Assembly: GCA_033297075.1 (NCBI GenBank)
Contig: MU858162.1
Location: 54,362-118,361 of the forward strand
Direction: 5' to 3'
Length of the DNA: 64,000 nucleotides
Source of the DNA: Rhypophila decipiens
Taxonomy: Eukaryota; Ascomycota; Sordariomycetes; Sordariales; Naviculisporaceae
Part shown: positions 35,601-46,692 of the stretch, piece by piece
Position numbering within the stretch: the stretch's first letter is position 1
Layout of the letters: every line of letters starts with the position of its first letter
The notes under the pieces: generated by a model
What the model was told of the DNA's origin: nothing
What the model saw: only the letters and a program-made list of their open reading frames with translations
Database searches by the model: none
Position numbers and translations under genes: made by a program

Positions 35601-38600
35601 TACGAGTCTTGTATTGCCATTAACGAGAACGGCGCACGATCTCATCGCGGCTTCAGCAGGGGACTTTTTGTCTGTCTCTCGACAGGCCGATTTACGAATC
35701 GTCCAATTTTGGTGATCTTTGCTTCTCACTCTCTGCCAGGCGGCTCATGGACCAGACATGGCTCCCGTTGGCCGCAAGCTTCTTCGAGTTGGATCCACCT
35801 CTGCCGTCAGACCTGACCATCAGAAGTCACAAAATTGCCATTCTTGGCCTTCTGGAACCCTGGCGATAGCATCGACCCACACACAACAATGATCCAACTT
35901 GGCCGCCATATGTCATGGCATTATCTTGACTGGACAAATTACGAGATTCCATCTGAGGGTTTTCTTTTTGTCGTCATGGGGTCGTCGAACAAATTCCCTT
36001 GACTCACCCAACATGTGTCATGTGGGTCAGATTCTCACGGCTCGTGCCGCGGCTTCAGCTGAACTCCAGCCGCCCGTGGACCATGGCAAGGCTTCTTCAG
36101 CCCGGCAATTGGGATATTGAGGCTCAGCTAGAGAAGGATTGCGTACACCTCTCTCCATCTTGCCTCCATCCCTCATTTGGCACTGGTGAATACCTGCCCA
36201 CAGCGGAATGCTTGACGAGAGTCGATCCACATCCACAAGGAAAGGAATCGTTCATCTTTCCATTACCGTCAAGAAACTGCCTCAACAACATATCAGCAAG
36301 CACCAAGAAGTTGATACAAACGACACGGATGTCCCACGCATCACTCGACCATTCGGGGCACGATCGCGACTTCATCAGCCAGCCTCGTGCTTTTTGGACT
36401 GCCCAACGAGTGAAGCTGATGGATGTTTAGATTCTGACCCCAGGCCCTGCGACATGGGTCCGGACCGTGGATGGGTCAACTACCGTCTCGTTCCCTCAGC
36501 CTATCAAGAGCTCATGCCAACGCAAGCGCGTGGTTCTGTCGATATTGCCAATATCGACCGTTGGAGAGAGAACCTTGGGCCAATGAAACCTTCTTGATGA
36601 AACAGTGGCTGACCTTGTGGGTGAAGAGTCGGTCTAGGACTTGCAATCTGAAGCATTTTGCGTCCCGGGCAGAGTGAAGCAGTCAACCCAAGCTCCGCGA
36701 GCCAAGATATCTCACCCACACGGTCCACCTGCACCAGCTGTTCGGTATTGTAGCCGAAAGTTCCTCATAGACGTGCCCGTCTTGAGCCAGCTTACTCCAC
36801 TCACCCCATGGATGTATCTTTCACAACAGTCTCTTCCTCGGTCATTGTCTCCTATTGCTCCTTCTCCAGTTCCAACCTCTCACCGCCATCTTCTTGTGAA
36901 CGGAGAGTGTCGTTTGTTTTCCCGGTTCCACTGTTGGTCTCGGATGGCCAGAAAGAAGTTGATTACCAACAATCAGGCAATAAGGCATGCATCGCTCGGT
37001 CTAGAACCTCGAATCAGCTGGGATCTATGTTCGGCTCAGAGCCTTGTTCTTTCTTTCGTGTGCGGCTTTTGTCTCCGATGTCGCCATAACCTGTCGCCGC
37101 GAACGCGAGCATCGAGATGATCGTTACACCTGCTCGACCGAAGTCTGACGGCGTGACTGGCGAGGGATGCATGCCACCCTTGGGAAGTGGAGTCCCACCT
37201 GAACGAACGAGCCAGTGACTGATGAGAAGATTACGGGGCATGGGTTTCAACGATTTGAGATTTCATGTCCTTGTGGATGTGGTCTCCCTTCGGCGTACCT
37301 CTCCCTCTAGTTTCGAGCTTCGTGAGCCCGGTACGCGCGTCGAAACCATGTCTTGGCCTCACTGGAGGCGGAACGGACATTGGCAGATGAGCGAGAGGGC
37401 AGTCAGTGAGTGACTCTTGGATTAAATGAAGGTTCAGAGGTACTGGTACTTCACCGGCCAGGCCAACACATCACGCCCTACCCTCCTTTGCTCCCGTTTC
37501 TATTACAGCCCGATACACCATGATATTTGTCAGACACCTATGTGATATTGATCTCGGTTGTTGGCAGCTGCCTAGGTGGAATGGCTTCTCGTTCTGTGAC
37601 CTACCAGGTCACACGTACTAGCCTCGGGAAGCTCGGCTTGAGAAATGTGGAGAGACAGGCACCGAGTCTGGCAGAAAGAGTGGGTGGTATATGCTGAGAG
37701 CGGCAGGTGAGAGAGTGACTGAGAAGAGGTGAGTGATTGAGTGGCAAGTTTGAATTTTATTTCCTCATCTCCATTATTTACCTAATGGTATTAGCCACGC
37801 GGTAGGCTTTTCGCCATGATCTGATCTCACCTGGTGGAACTGATAGGTCTTGGACTGAGGTTCGGAAACTTGACCCGGACCTGGCGCGGAAGGTGTTGAC
37901 TCACCGGACAGTGCTTGCGCCTTGCGGGAAGATGTACCTATACCTAGGTACTCACCTTGTTCTGAATTTCCGGCCTTCTTACCTTCCTTGGGTCGGTGCC
38001 CGTCTTTGGTGTCTTTGCCATCATAGTTACGTGACATGATGTGATTGTTCACGTTTTTGCTAGGTCGTCTTTTGACCCCATCATTCATGTGAATGGGCAG
38101 CGCGTAGTGCTAGTCAACTTTACGTTGTTTGCCCATTGCTGTTGAGCCCAAGTAATACGTGGGAACGGCCAATGGCATCAAGTGTCCAAAGGCAGGCTAC
38201 CAAGTGGAAGACTGCGAATGCTGAGGAGCACTTTTCGTTGCGTATGAGTATTTGACTGTGAGCTTGTTCAGCGAAGCGCTCATTCATGGTGATCGGCGAC
38301 CTACGAGAAGACTGAGCGCGGGAATTGTCACAATAGTTGAACCATGAGGTCGAGATGGACCAGTAATTGAAATGGGGAATGATAACGCATAGACATACTT
38401 GTTCTGCTTGTCCTACCCGGTAGTCAATGTCACGTTTACGGAGGTCTTGGGGACCCGATGAAGTTGAAAGTCTCGTGCAGCTGGGTCTTTTTGTACTTGC
38501 TTTTACAACATATGATCTTATTCGGCGGTGAATCTGCAACCAATTCCTCCCATCACCGACCTTTACACAGTGTCTAACAATACAAATGAGTCTATAACAT

Positions 38601-38676
38601 GAAATGTCCTCCTCGTACAATGATTCTGACCAATCATCCCTAACGATGAGGTCGGGTCCGCTTTGTGCATCTGAAG
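29636..38676. other. 9-kb gene-poor region
   Basis: I find no protein-like gene here. Frames up to about 190 codons exist (for example 38120-38689 minus, 34782-35258 plus, 32115-32576 minus), but none shows a domain, signal peptide or convincing splice pattern. A Lys/Gly-rich minus-strand frame at 37774-38088 (HIMSRNYDGKDTKDG) contains a GTGAGT and a GTAAGA and could belong to a small spliced gene, but I cannot complete it. GC content is about 50 percent with no RIP-like AT skew, so it does not look like a RIP-silenced transposon. Confidence 0.4.
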
Positions 38677-39042
38677 TCAGACGACGCATCTCGGCTTGAC
38701 ATTGTCACGAGAATTAATAGTCTTGTGCGCTTTAGGCTCTGTTTGGATAAGATTGTTAGTGTCATATAAACATGAGCAGCTACTTGTTTACTATAGGACC
38801 AGAAGAGTCAGGGCCTGCTTAAGAAGCGGATGTACTTACCAGCCACAGTGCACGTATTCGCCGTATCAATGGTGTCGATGGATCCAGAGTCGGAGAGAAC
38901 TTTTAGCAATCGTGAGTTAGAATGTGCTGTTCAGTTCATTGAACGGGCTTAGGTCTAGAGACTCACGTGGCAAGGGGAGAGCAAGTCCGTGATGGACCAA
39001 GGCCGAGAAACCGAACAAGAGGGATACTGAGAGCGACTTCAT
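38677..39042 (-). CDS. Small secreted two-cysteine peptide, candidate peptide precursor
   Basis: Proposed exons on the minus strand are 39042-38967, 38899-38840 and 38738-38677, giving 65 residues. Both introns carry strong signals: GTGAGT with branch CTAAC and acceptor AAAAG, and GTAAGT with branch CTAAC and acceptor AACAG. All phases agree, and this is the main evidence for so short a gene. Residues 1 to about 22 form a signal peptide (MKSLSVSLLFGFSALVHHGLA), then LPLPLLSDSGSIDTIDTA. Two cysteines follow, Cys42 (NTCTVAE) and Cys63 in the C-terminal KPRCVV. It diverges from the UstYa-like gene with 732 bp between the two ATGs. It could be a RiPP-type precursor with a C-terminal core, or a small secreted effector. 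It lacks repeated cores and dibasic Kex2 sites. Confidence 0.68.
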
Positions 39043-39774
39043 CTTGAGGTGATTTGAGTAAGGTAAGTGGGGTTGATCGTACTTGGTAGGGGTCAAGGAC
39101 TTCTGAGATGTTGAAGATCTGACGAGGGGATGGAAATTATCTCGAACTCTTTTGCAAACTTTATACAAGGATCTTCATTAGAGGCTCTCTTGGATCACGA
39201 GGATTAGAGTGGTAGTAAATATATGCAGGTCTAATTACCTGCCTACGCAAGTCGATATCAAGACACGGGCTACTGCTCACGTTTTAGCCCAGGAACCAGG
39301 AGAATTCGGAGTAAGATCGTTATCGATATCGTACGATATGCAGGACCTCTTGGGGTAGATTATCTTACTTCTTGACCTCCATGTGATGGCCTTGTAGTCT
39401 TAATATATAATTGAGGCTGGGGCTCCATTCGCTGCACGACTGACCGAGACTGGGCAGACGGCAGATTTCACGAAGATGCAACAACTGTTTGGTCTCGTGC
39501 AGAAGATGTCGCCTTTGACTCTCCATATTGGCCAATCTTTGAGGTGCAGCTGGGCCGTTGGAAGCTTTCGGGTCCAAGCAAACAGTTGGACTTGTTTGCA
39601 CTGCCCGTATCTGAGACTTTGACAAGAGATCGCGGGCCGATCCTATTTCTGGCCCATGTCTCTTACGTCCGTGTCGCTCTTACGTTAAAGCTAGCTCGAA
39701 ACAAATAACACCGAGTTCTGAACCTCACTTCTAGTTGATGAGCAGGCAACTTCGTCTCCTCAAGCCCTACCACC
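39043..39774. promoter_or_regulatory. Shared divergent promoter of peptide and UstYa-like genes
   Basis: 732 bp separate the two divergent start codons. The region carries the 14-bp palindrome listed separately. Open frames here are not protein-like. The layout suggests joint control, which is inference. Confidence 0.5.
39326..39339. promoter_or_regulatory. 14-bp perfect palindrome, candidate regulator site
   Basis: ATATCGTACGATAT reads the same on both strands and overlaps a second palindrome TATCGATA at 39321-39328. It lies 283 bp from the peptide gene ATG and 435 bp from the UstYa-like ATG, a normal distance for a cluster-specific activator site. The binding protein is unknown. Confidence 0.45.
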
Positions 39775-40811
39775 ATGGACGACGAAAAGGCATGTCTTGT
39801 TCAGCGGCAACGTCGTTCCTCGGAGGATATGCTGAGTGAGCGGAGTTCTTGTCGGCATTGGGAATTCTGCTCACCTCGATCTACCATATTCTCCGCCGTT
39901 TCTATTGCATACGTTATTGTTCTTCACATTATCTGTCTCAGTCTTGGGTGCTATGTACTTTTTCTACACCTCCAGGCTTCAGAACGGCCAGAAGATTCAC
40001 TTCTAGGTAAGGAAAGAAGGGGAAAGGACCACATTCTGGTTTATTGACGTCCTATTGACAATCTGTACACAGATTTTGCCAGACGCTATGGTCCTGACTG
40101 GGTGCCGATCTCCTACGAGCTGCGTCCTGAACAGAAATACGGAGCGGGGGAAGGGATGGGGAGTGAATTCGCTGGACCACCAAACCAGTCCAACACCAAG
40201 GCCTGGGATGATCTGATTACACGTACGTTCGGGTTTATCGAGTAGCTGGTTGATAGGCAGAGAGCTGACATAAATGTTGATCGAAACAGCAACCTTCTTT
40301 TCGTCATCACTCTCTGATCTCCAGATGACAGGTGAATCAGTCGATGACGCGGTGCGGTTGGCTCAAGGGGGGTACATCGCCGGTCTTGCCGTCTACCACA
40401 ACATCCACTGTCTAAGACGACTCCGACTGTTTTTACACAGCAACTACTACTATGACAATTTCACAGAGGCCAATCTGGAGTACCTTAGGGGACATTTAGG
40501 TACTAAACCTGCTGTCTTCCGTTTACATGGTCATGGTGGATGATGAAGCTAACGATTCCAACTTTGAAGGCCACTGCATCGAATCTCTCCGTCGCACAAT
40601 CATGTGCGATGCCGACACTACAGTCTACACATTTACATGGAAGGACGCCGAACTGATCAGTCCAGGAATCTGGCGTCCGAGACCCAAGTCCAGCCAAGAG
40701 AAGAGGTGCGTCAATTGGGAGAAGGTGGAGAACTGGGCGATGGAACGGCGGGTTGAACTGAACCCTGTGCTTCTGAAGCCCAGTGGAGAGGAGGAAAAGA
40801 TCCTAATGTGA
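39775..40811 (+). CDS. UstYa-like (DUF3328) oxidase, complete
   Basis: Proposed exons are 39775-40006, 40073-40222, 40290-40499 and 40570-40811, giving 277 residues. All three introns are 66-70 nt with consensus ends (GTAAGG...ACACAG, GTACGT...AAACAG, GTACTA...TTGAAG). The ATG is in a good context (CCACCATGG). A cytosolic N-terminus is followed by one membrane segment at residues about 37-62 (VSIAYVIVLHIICLSLGCYV) and a lumenal domain. Both family motifs are intact: HNIHC at 164-168 and HLGHC at 196-200, the second formed across intron 3. UstYa homologues act in the secretory path on peptide precursors and form cyclic linkages. The peptide gene beside it and the peptidase at 41.6-42.7 kb fit that role. 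The substrate is not shown. Confidence 0.9.
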
Positions 40812-41642
40812 TTGATTCCATGCATCTTGGCCATGCAGTGTGTGTACATCGGGAGCGACGTCGGCAGTTTCAAACCAGACACACCATTATGTAACGTACT
40901 TTTGAGGAAGAGAAGGTCCAGTTGCTAGAAAAGGAGTTCAACTTGATAACGGTTATTGGTTACTAGTTCTGCTCCCAGAAAAATGCTAGACAGGTAGAGA
41001 GCTGTTTATGTGGAACAAGTACCTTACCTTTTCATCGATCGGGCCTGATACGGTATCTAGAATGATGTTCCAGAATACACACAAAGACCCCGAGACCAAC
41101 TCCCGAAGACCGTTGAACGCCTCGTCGCTCATGCATTGAGCCCCTGGATTATACTTTATAGTGTACCAATCAAGTATCAGTCCTCGATAACAGACCATCA
41201 GCAAGGGTGCAGGACCCAGACGGGCACTGCGGCACGCGAGGTCCAATACGACTCCAACAAACAACATTGGCATGATCGTATCAGTGATGATCCTTGGCAC
41301 GGCAGATCGGCACTCTGAACGGACAGATGGGTTCGGGGTAATAAGGGACCGATTTGGCTAACTTTAGACTTGCATTTGTTCAGTCACGAGGACAACTTCC
41401 TATTCTGGCTCGGGCACCTGAATCACTGAGCGGCCGACCCATCGACATCTTGGTCGGCGACCATCGGGTATGTATGAGAGGCGAGACTACGCTACGATAA
41501 GAGCCAAACGACGACGAGGCTGTGCTCTCACCGAAGCAATCCACGTATTCGAGAAAACAAAGGCATAGACATGACCATCAATCGATTCTATTTCTCATTT
41601 TGTGTACCGCATCCAAGCACAAAGGGAACCGTCTTTTTCTAT
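40812..41642. other. Intergenic (convergent 3' ends), no gene seen
   Basis: This lies between the ends of the UstYa-like gene (plus) and the hydrolase gene (minus). A minus-strand frame at 40986-41300 has no family signature. Confidence 0.45.
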
Positions 41643-42684
41643 CTAGTCATACGTTCGCCCATGTTGATCCAAAAAGTCACCAACAACCGTCAACACACGC
41701 TCAGCCAGTCCATTGGCTTGTTCCAGATGGCACATGTGGCCTCCATTAGGAAAGGTAATCCATCTCACGCGAGGAATGAGCTCAAAGAAAGGTACCTGGC
41801 CGATATCGCCCGAGGTGTCGAATTCACCATTGTAAACAAGAGTCGGCGCCGTGATGGTGTGCAGTCGGGGGATGCTCGTCCAGGGTGCTAACGAGCCATT
41901 GCAGTTGAATACCGACGGGCCGAACCTGAATGCGGGAAACCAACCAAGTCAACATCGGACTCCGAGGTATAGTAGGGCTGTGCTGTGGCAAGACTTACAT
42001 TGTACCATAGACAGTCTTGTCCTCGGTAAGATTCTTAAATGCCTGGACCATTTCGGCCGGCAGAGGATCCTCGCGAATGATGAAAGTCTTTTGGAAGACG
42101 CTGGCGGCTTCCAGAAAGGCCGGGCCTTCGTAAACGCCCTCTTGGACGGCCTTGTCGATGGCTTTCTGCATCTCCAATGGCAGCTGTTTCTGGCACATCT
42201 TGATGCTCTGGATGGACAGCTGCATTGAAGCCAGGGCGCTGGCCAAGACTAGTCTCTGCAGCCCGCGCGGTCTACTGGCAGCAAAGGAAGAAGCAAGTAT
42301 GCCGCCCCAGCTTTGGCCCAGTAGGTGGAATCCGGGGCCGTCGCGAAGGTGAAGGTGATCAAGAAGGTTGTCCAGTTCGGCGACAAACAAGGGCTCTTGC
42401 CAGAAGTTGGTGTCTCCTGCCGTCTCTGGGAGATGGGTGGATTGGCCACAGCCGATTTGGTCGTACAGAACTACGGGCAGACCGTACCGCTCCCAGAGCT
42501 GAGCAAATGAGAGGAGGTACTCGTGGCCACCACCGGGGCCGCCATGGAGGACAACAACCCGTGGAGCGTCACTGGAAAGGTCGCCGAATACCTTGTAGTA
42601 AGTCGAGCAGGAAAGATGCTCCTTGCCGGGGATGGTGAAAGGGACTCTGCCCTCAGCTGTCGGCTTGAGCTTGGAGGCCGTCAT
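41643..42684 (-). CDS. Prolyl iminopeptidase-like alpha/beta hydrolase (peptidase S33)
   Basis: Proposed exons on the minus strand are 42684-41999 and 41925-41643, giving 322 residues. The intron is GTAAGT...ATTCAG. The ATG at 42684 gives MTASKLKPTAEG; the frame is open further upstream but has no other Met. S33 landmarks are clear: oxyanion loop LHGGPGGGHEY, DQIGCGQS, nucleophile Ser125 in GQSWGG, Asp265 in YNGEFD and His292 in NGGHMCHLE. Family enzymes remove N-terminal proline from peptides, and some fungal members are amidases or hydrolases of secondary metabolism. There is no signal peptide, so it is probably cytosolic. Its place beside the peptide and UstYa-like genes makes a peptide-trimming role attractive but unproven. 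Confidence 0.92.
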
Positions 42685-43368
42685 TGTGTGAAGATGACCC
42701 GAATAGGAGTAAGTGATAATGATGGCGAGTTTAACAAACTCTTCTTGCAATGACGGGATGTACCAAGAAATGCATGCCTATATGCTCCCTTTCCAAGATT
42801 TGAAACATCTCCATATTATCAATCATATGCATGTCGGCGTCTGTCTCCAAGGCATGGACTTGTCATGGACTTGTCCAAGGCGGTCCTCAGACAGGGGTCT
42901 TGTTTGGCCGTTTAGATTAAGCAGCTGCATGGCTTCCATGCAATGCCACACTACACTCCGGCATCTCGACTGACATGTCCCGCAAGCCGTACAAAGCCCA
43001 CACAGCATGCCGTCGTTTCAGTCTTCGGGGATGGCGCTGTAGGGCCCAGGCGCAGCTGACCATGTTCCGAGTGGGGGAGATAAGAAGTTTATTGATGGGT
43101 CGTCAACATATCAGGGGTAGGAGGGTTGTAAGCAACATCAACATGTAGTACTCTCGGGCCAACCTCAAACTATATGTATAGCCTAATAATGACCATTAGC
43201 ACATGGCACAGTCCCAGCCGCCTTCTAGAACATTGTAACCTGCAGGCTCGCCAACTAACTTACATTGTCTTTATAGTACAGGTTGTAAAACCTGCAAACC
43301 TCGGTCATTTGGTCGTTGACCCATCGCCTCTCCCTTATTCACTTTCAACAAAGAGTTCGCCATCAAAG
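42685..43368. other. Divergent promoter region, no gene seen
   Basis: This lies between the S33 hydrolase (minus) and the PTH11-like gene (plus). No repeat or RNA gene was noticed. Confidence 0.45.
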
Positions 43369-44709
43369 ATGTCTAGCGAGTCCAAGGAAGGCATCATTGC
43401 CCTTTGCGGAAGCCTACTGGGTCTGACAAGCCTTTCTGTCGGCCTGCGCTTCTATGTTCGCAAAAGACAGCGGGCTCCGATCATGTTGGACGACTGGTGC
43501 GCCGTGGCCAGTCTGGTAAGTGAAGCCATTCCATCCACTCTGCCGAGCTCGTGCTAACGAAAATCGTGAATCAGGCCGGTTTCATAGGAGCTGCGGCTAC
43601 ATCTATCCACAGTATGTGCTCTGAAGGGCTCCCCATCACTGTTTACCTACATCCTTGGCCCTAACAAATCCGTCACCGCAGTGGTTCGACATAGAATCGT
43701 AGGGCACCCTGGCTCGCCCGAGATTGCAGGGGAATACTCAGCCAAGGCAAGTCTTCTCCGGCGGCTACTCTGCTACTAGCTCCTTATCAAAGCTAACCAG
43801 TCACTCCGGGCAAAAGCTCCAAATAGCATGGGACGTCCTAACCCTCACCGCGCTGTCCTTCTCCAAGCTCAGCGCGCTATTCTTCTACCGCCGAATCTTC
43901 TACCTCGGCGGCGGTCAATCCCACCTCAACATCGTCGTCCTCATCACCGCGGCCATTATAGTCGTGTGGATGACCATCTTCCAGTTCCTGACCGGCTTCC
44001 AATGCGGCACACATTTCACTGCCCTCTGGGACGGAACCTATCTCGAGTACTGCACCATCTCCTTTCCCTTCCTCATTGGTCTGGCCATCTCGGACTTTTT
44101 GCTCGACGTCTGGATCGTGTCTATTCCTATTCCTAGCGTTTTGAGATTGAATGCGCCCTGGCCAAAGAAGCTTGCTGTTCTGGGTGTTTTCTTGCTCTCT
44201 CTGGTGTGTGTTTATGCATCCGCGAACCGGGTTGCAGTATTTGCTCCCCTTATCAAGGCTGGACCTGAGTATCTGATCAACTTTGATTATGAACGTGAGT
44301 TTGACCCCCATGCACTGGCTTCATGATCAAAACATAAAAGTTAATAGTCTCTTCATCAAATACTGTAGGAGCCATATCCAACGTCGTGTTCTACGTGGAC
44401 ATGGAGGCAGGTATATCCCTCCTGGCGGTCAACCTCCCGACACTTTGGTTCTTGGGGACCGTGATCAAGCCGCATATCCGAACCTTGTCTAGTAAGCTGT
44501 CTCAAACTCGTCTGCTAGGCAGTAGAAGCGGTAATAATAGCACCGGTGCTAGCAAGACGGCTGTCGGGGAGGTCCGTAGCCCAGTTCATGCTGAGTTAAG
44601 GTTTGAGACTACGCCGTCTATGCAATCAGAAAAGACGCCGTCAAAGACAGATACAATCACGTCGTGGGATGAGGAGCTTGAGATGGGTCATCGAACAGTT
44701 GGGAAATAG
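43369..44709 (+). CDS. PTH11-like integral membrane protein (fungal rhodopsin-like domain)
   Basis: Proposed exons are 43369-43515, 43575-43611, 43682-43746, 43817-44294 and 44369-44709, giving 355 residues. Intron 3 (43747-43816) begins GCAAGT after CCAAG, a consensus GC-AG intron, with branch GCTAAC and acceptor CAAAAG. The family pattern is visible: N-terminal helix, LDDWCAVASL, IAWDVLTLTALSFSKLSALF, YRRIF, a Cys-containing loop (FQCGTHFTALW), several helices, SNVVFYVDMEAGISLLAVNLPTL split over two segments, then a polar Ser/Thr-rich cytosolic tail. In rice-blast fungus PTH11 senses surfaces. Many relatives lie in metabolite clusters without known function. Its last base is 17 bp from the convergent dehydrogenase gene. 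Confidence 0.87.
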
Positions 44710-44726
44710 GCTGTATTATAACCAAC

Positions 44727-45648
44727 TCAAATCTTGACCCCCATCTTCCTCAGCGCACCCATGAACCCCTCAAACCCAGTCTTCCTAACCGCCTCGGCCC
44801 GGAAAAGGGCCTCCCCATGGGCACTGTTGATAATCTCATCTTTAATCTCTTCATGGCCCTTGTCAAGTTCGGCCCAAGTCTCATTCATATAAGCCTCCAA
44901 GGTCAACCCAATTTTGTCTTGACCCAATTTAACCAAGTCTTCTTGTTGTGTGTGCAGTTCTGTCTGGACTGCCGGAGGTAACAGCTCGATCACACGTATG
45001 TGCTGGGTCGCTGGTGAGTGAGGGGATGAGAGTTGGGTCCGGAGGGACCAGGCCAGGCTGTGGATTGCTGCTTTGGAGGCCGAGTAGTTCGCGCATCGGG
45101 GAAAGGGGAAGATTGAGAGGCCGGATGAGACCAAAATTATAGAAGCGATGAGTTTTTCCGCTGCCTGTTTGTTCGGGGAGTTGAGTGAGATGAGATGTGG
45201 TAGAAAGAGAGTTGTCATGTGTAACGGCGAGAGGTAGTTCGTGTTTAGCTCCAAAGTGTGAAGGTCCAAGTCTACGCTTTCGGGGTGAGTAAAGTCGATG
45301 GTTCGCTGGAAGCCCGCGTTTAGGACTATGCAAGAGAGGGATGGGTATTTGGTCGTGATCCTGTTTGGAAGAAGTCAGTTAACCGATATCATACCAGAAA
45401 GTCAACAAGCGGGAGAATAGCCAGGCTTACTGCTTCACCCATCCAGGCATGGCGGCCAAGTCTGCAATATCAAAAGCCTCACCAGCGACCTTGTCGGCGC
45501 CGTGCTTGGCAACAAGATGCTCGAGACGGTCCTTCCGGCGGCCAACAGCTATCACAAAGCTGCCGCCTGCTATCATGCGCTCGGCGAGGGCCAGGCCGAT
45601 GCCCGAGGTGGCGCCCGTGATGAGGACGGTCTTGTATGGAAAGGGCAT
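44727..45648 (-). CDS. Short-chain dehydrogenase/reductase
   Basis: Proposed exons on the minus strand are 45648-45431 and 45360-44727, giving 283 residues. The intron is GTAAGC...AAACAG. Motifs are intact: cofactor loop TGATSGIG at 11-18, FDIADL for the adenine pocket, NAG at 87-89, catalytic Ser near 151-152 (LVSSG), and Tyr165 with Lys169 in YSASK. GRRKDR after the second strand suggests NADP(H) preference. The C-terminal part (ELLPPAVQTELH) matches the DltE/YdfG-like group. It could act on a carbonyl or hydroxyl of a metabolite from the surrounding block; the substrate cannot be told. Confidence 0.93.
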
Positions 45649-46692
45649 TGCGACTGAAGCTGAAGTATTCGAGAACAGAGTGGGATAAATCTTTGAACTT
45701 CAACTGCGTTTCGCCCAGGATTGGCCCTTACACTGTATGTTAGCGTCGATGCTGAAAGTGATGATGTCAGGACGTTACTCTTAATTCCGTTCACAGATGT
45801 TAATTGTCCACGGTCTGGCGTTGAAGACAGGAAACGGGGTAGAGGGGGGAAAGGGGGAGTGGGGTAAGGCGTGCCCGGAGACTTGGAGCCGGGTAATCGG
45901 CAGTTCATATATGATCCCGAAGTCAAGGTTATAAAGGAAAAAGAAATATCGGAAATTGACCTGCAAACTGTCCAGTTAGTACTAGTATAAGTCAAGCAAT
46001 TGGAGCATCGGCGTTTTCTTGAAAACTCTGTCAACAGTGAAGCTATTTCCAGTCTTGTAAAAGAGGTACAAAGAGGGTTAGGGTTAAGTATGGTGGCTTC
46101 ACCAAAGGTAATTTAAGCAGTCCAACTACGATCACGGTTCATGAGCGGCCAGTAGTTGTCCCGATCTTACAGGCCGGGATCAAAATGCATTTCTCGGCGT
46201 CCAGGCTTTCATCACACCAAGCCACTGAAATCAGGCAGCCGCGCCCTTGGGCTCGCCAAGGACAAATGAAGAGAGATGCAATGTGCCACCGCGTCGAGAG
46301 GGGGAGCGCGTGGTTCGGCGTGGATGAATAATCTGAAAATCATCACCAAAGGAACACGGTTTCACGTGAGCCTTTGGCGGTCATCTCTCTCGATTGGCCA
46401 ATCATCGTGAGCCGCCATGTTCAAGGATGTTTGCTTTTTCTTTGTTGAGCTCTTGGCTGTGGCTTGCCGGTGCTCAAACGGCTTTGAAGCGAGGAGGGGA
46501 AGATAAAACCATGAATACTTCCAACATTATTGAATTGCCGTCTTGCTCCTTGATATCATGAAACTTGGGAAACATTCGGCGAGTCTTTTAACCAGGACGT
46601 CAACAATCAGTCAAGACTACTAAGGTTTCTTGGTTCCTCTCAGCAATTGATGACCAAGTGACAGAGCCCAAAGCAACTGAACAGCAATAGCA
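45649..46692. promoter_or_regulatory. Divergent promoter of dehydrogenase and VOC genes
   Basis: No gene was seen. It holds the inverted CCAAT palindrome at 46392-46403 and, near 46270-46330, GC-rich sequence with no identified motif. Confidence 0.45.
46392..46403. promoter_or_regulatory. Head-to-head CCAAT palindrome
   Basis: GATTGGCCAATC is a perfect 12-bp palindrome containing a CCAAT box on each strand. It is 290 bp upstream of the VOC gene ATG and about 745 bp from the dehydrogenase ATG. It could bind the Hap2/3/5 CCAAT complex; this is inference from motif and position. Confidence 0.5.

Noticed and set aside
33000..37500. RIP-mutated transposon in the gene desert
   Set aside because: Base composition is balanced, there is no TpA excess evident by eye, and no transposase, reverse-transcriptase or terminal repeat pattern was seen.
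38120..38689. 189-codon minus-strand frame beside the peptide gene as a longer third exon
   Set aside because: Its frame is blocked by a stop between the intron acceptor and its ATG, and it shows no domain.
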